From Euglena gracilis (lineage: Eukaryota > Euglenida > Euglenophyceae > Euglenales), in contig CP154954.1 of assembly GCA_039621445.1 (NCBI GenBank), positions 48,463,847 through 48,527,846 of the forward strand: a stretch of 64,000 nucleotides of DNA, written 5' to 3'. Position numbers and translations under genes: made by a program. Shown one piece after another: positions 63,474 to 64,000 of the stretch; position 1 is the first letter of the stretch; each line of letters begins with the position of its first letter. The notes beneath the pieces are model-generated. The model ran no database searches, had not been told where the DNA came from, and saw only the letters and a list, made by a program, of their open reading frames with translations.

Positions 63474-64000
63474 GACTGGTCAGGGGCTGAATGCGACGAC
63501 AGTGCCCAGTCGGTCACAGTTCTCCCGTCGGATGCCCTGCCCGGCAACGGCCCCAGTGAAGGGGTGTAGTACATAGAATGCTGGGTGGAACCGCGAACAT
63601 TGGTATGGCCCAGCGAACTGCGACTCACGTGCGTCGACTGTGTGCCTCAGCATCAGATCATCCCCATGTACTGTGTGGATTTGGGACCGAAAGACGCTCA
63701 GGACATGCACGCCACAAGCCAAAATCAGTCAGCAAACGGACGGGTTGGCGAGACAGGCACGAGCTACGCGGTGTTTCCACCAACGTCACCCTTCGCTCCA
63801 ACAACGCCCTTCACAAAGTCCAAAGTGGCAAATGGGATCGCCGGAGTCATTGGGGTGTGTTCTTTTGGGGCCAAGGAAGGTTTCTCTGGAACATCCATAT
63901 CCGATCCCATGCATCTCTGATTTTTCCCGACTTCTTTCTACCCATTTGGGTGGACGACACGGGCAGCCAGCCAGGGTCCGAGGGGGACAGGCAGCCCCAC
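63474..64000 (+). repeat. Tandem gene-block unit 3, cut by window end
   Basis: Same start as units 1 and 2; the mixed-sequence exon frame is open (63,585-63,920). The array continues past the window. Confidence 0.95.
63585..63920 (+). CDS. Putative mixed-sequence exon, unit 3
   Basis: As 61,075-61,413, one residue shorter (QHQIIPMYC in place of QPQKIIPMHC). Frame intact. Confidence 0.4.
   Translation: MEPRTLVWPSELRLTCVDCVPQHQIIPMYCVDLGPKDAQDMHATSQNQSANGRVGETGTSYAVFPPTSPFAPTTPFTKSKVANGIAGVIGVCSFGAKEGFSGTSISDPMHL

Overview
Nuclear DNA of a microbial eukaryote, probably a free-living protist or alga with a repeat-bloated genome. Reasons: short GT-AG introns (41-104 bp) in a transposase gene, long repeat-filled introns elsewhere, interstitial TTAGGG arrays, many microsatellites, a satellite array and several classes of DNA transposon. 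No rRNA, tRNA, operon or bacterial-type gene was seen. The lineage cannot be fixed from the window; haptophyte, stramenopile or dinoflagellate-like relatives are all possible.

Layout. 1-9.8 kb is a mosaic of G-tract inverted-repeat elements (some flanked by TA), two copies of a double-hairpin element, a 5'-truncated non-LTR retrotransposon end (4.8-5.4 kb), a CA-type microsatellite (5.9-6.7 kb) and a decayed PHD-finger gene (6.9-7.6 kb). 9.8-14.7 kb holds a 77-bp satellite array of about 39 monomers, flanked on both sides by a second tandem family, with inverted relics beside a TTAGGG tract. 14.8-22.5 kb has a large inverted repeat (arms 15.45-16.85 and 18.09-19.13 kb) and two copies of a CENPB/pogo-type transposase gene. 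22.5-26.6 kb shows nothing secure.

26.7-44.3 kb: scattered plus-strand exons, mostly compatible in phase, suggest one long gene of unknown function whose introns are loaded with repeats and transposons. 45.7-47.2 kb: a three-exon gene for a small secreted Cys-rich protein. 48.4-64 kb: a family of Ser/Thr-rich repeat exons, ending in a tandem array with a 1,256-bp unit that runs off the window.

Most notable: a complete hAT transposon (54,362-57,014; 13-bp TIRs, exact 8-bp TSD, multi-exon transposase) and at least eight CAGG-ended elements, most with 7-8-bp TSDs. Several lie in or beside coding exons. One (54,087-54,246) interrupts a Ser/Thr-rich exon whose uninterrupted paralogs lie 6.5-9 kb downstream, and its removal as a GC-AG intron would rejoin the frame exactly. 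A 2.9-kb element splits another exon and may be spliced as an intron. A 15-nt GGCGCC-GAA-GGCGCC-type hairpin recurs in otherwise unrelated element families. Together these suggest transposons that generate introns (introner-like behaviour) in this genome.
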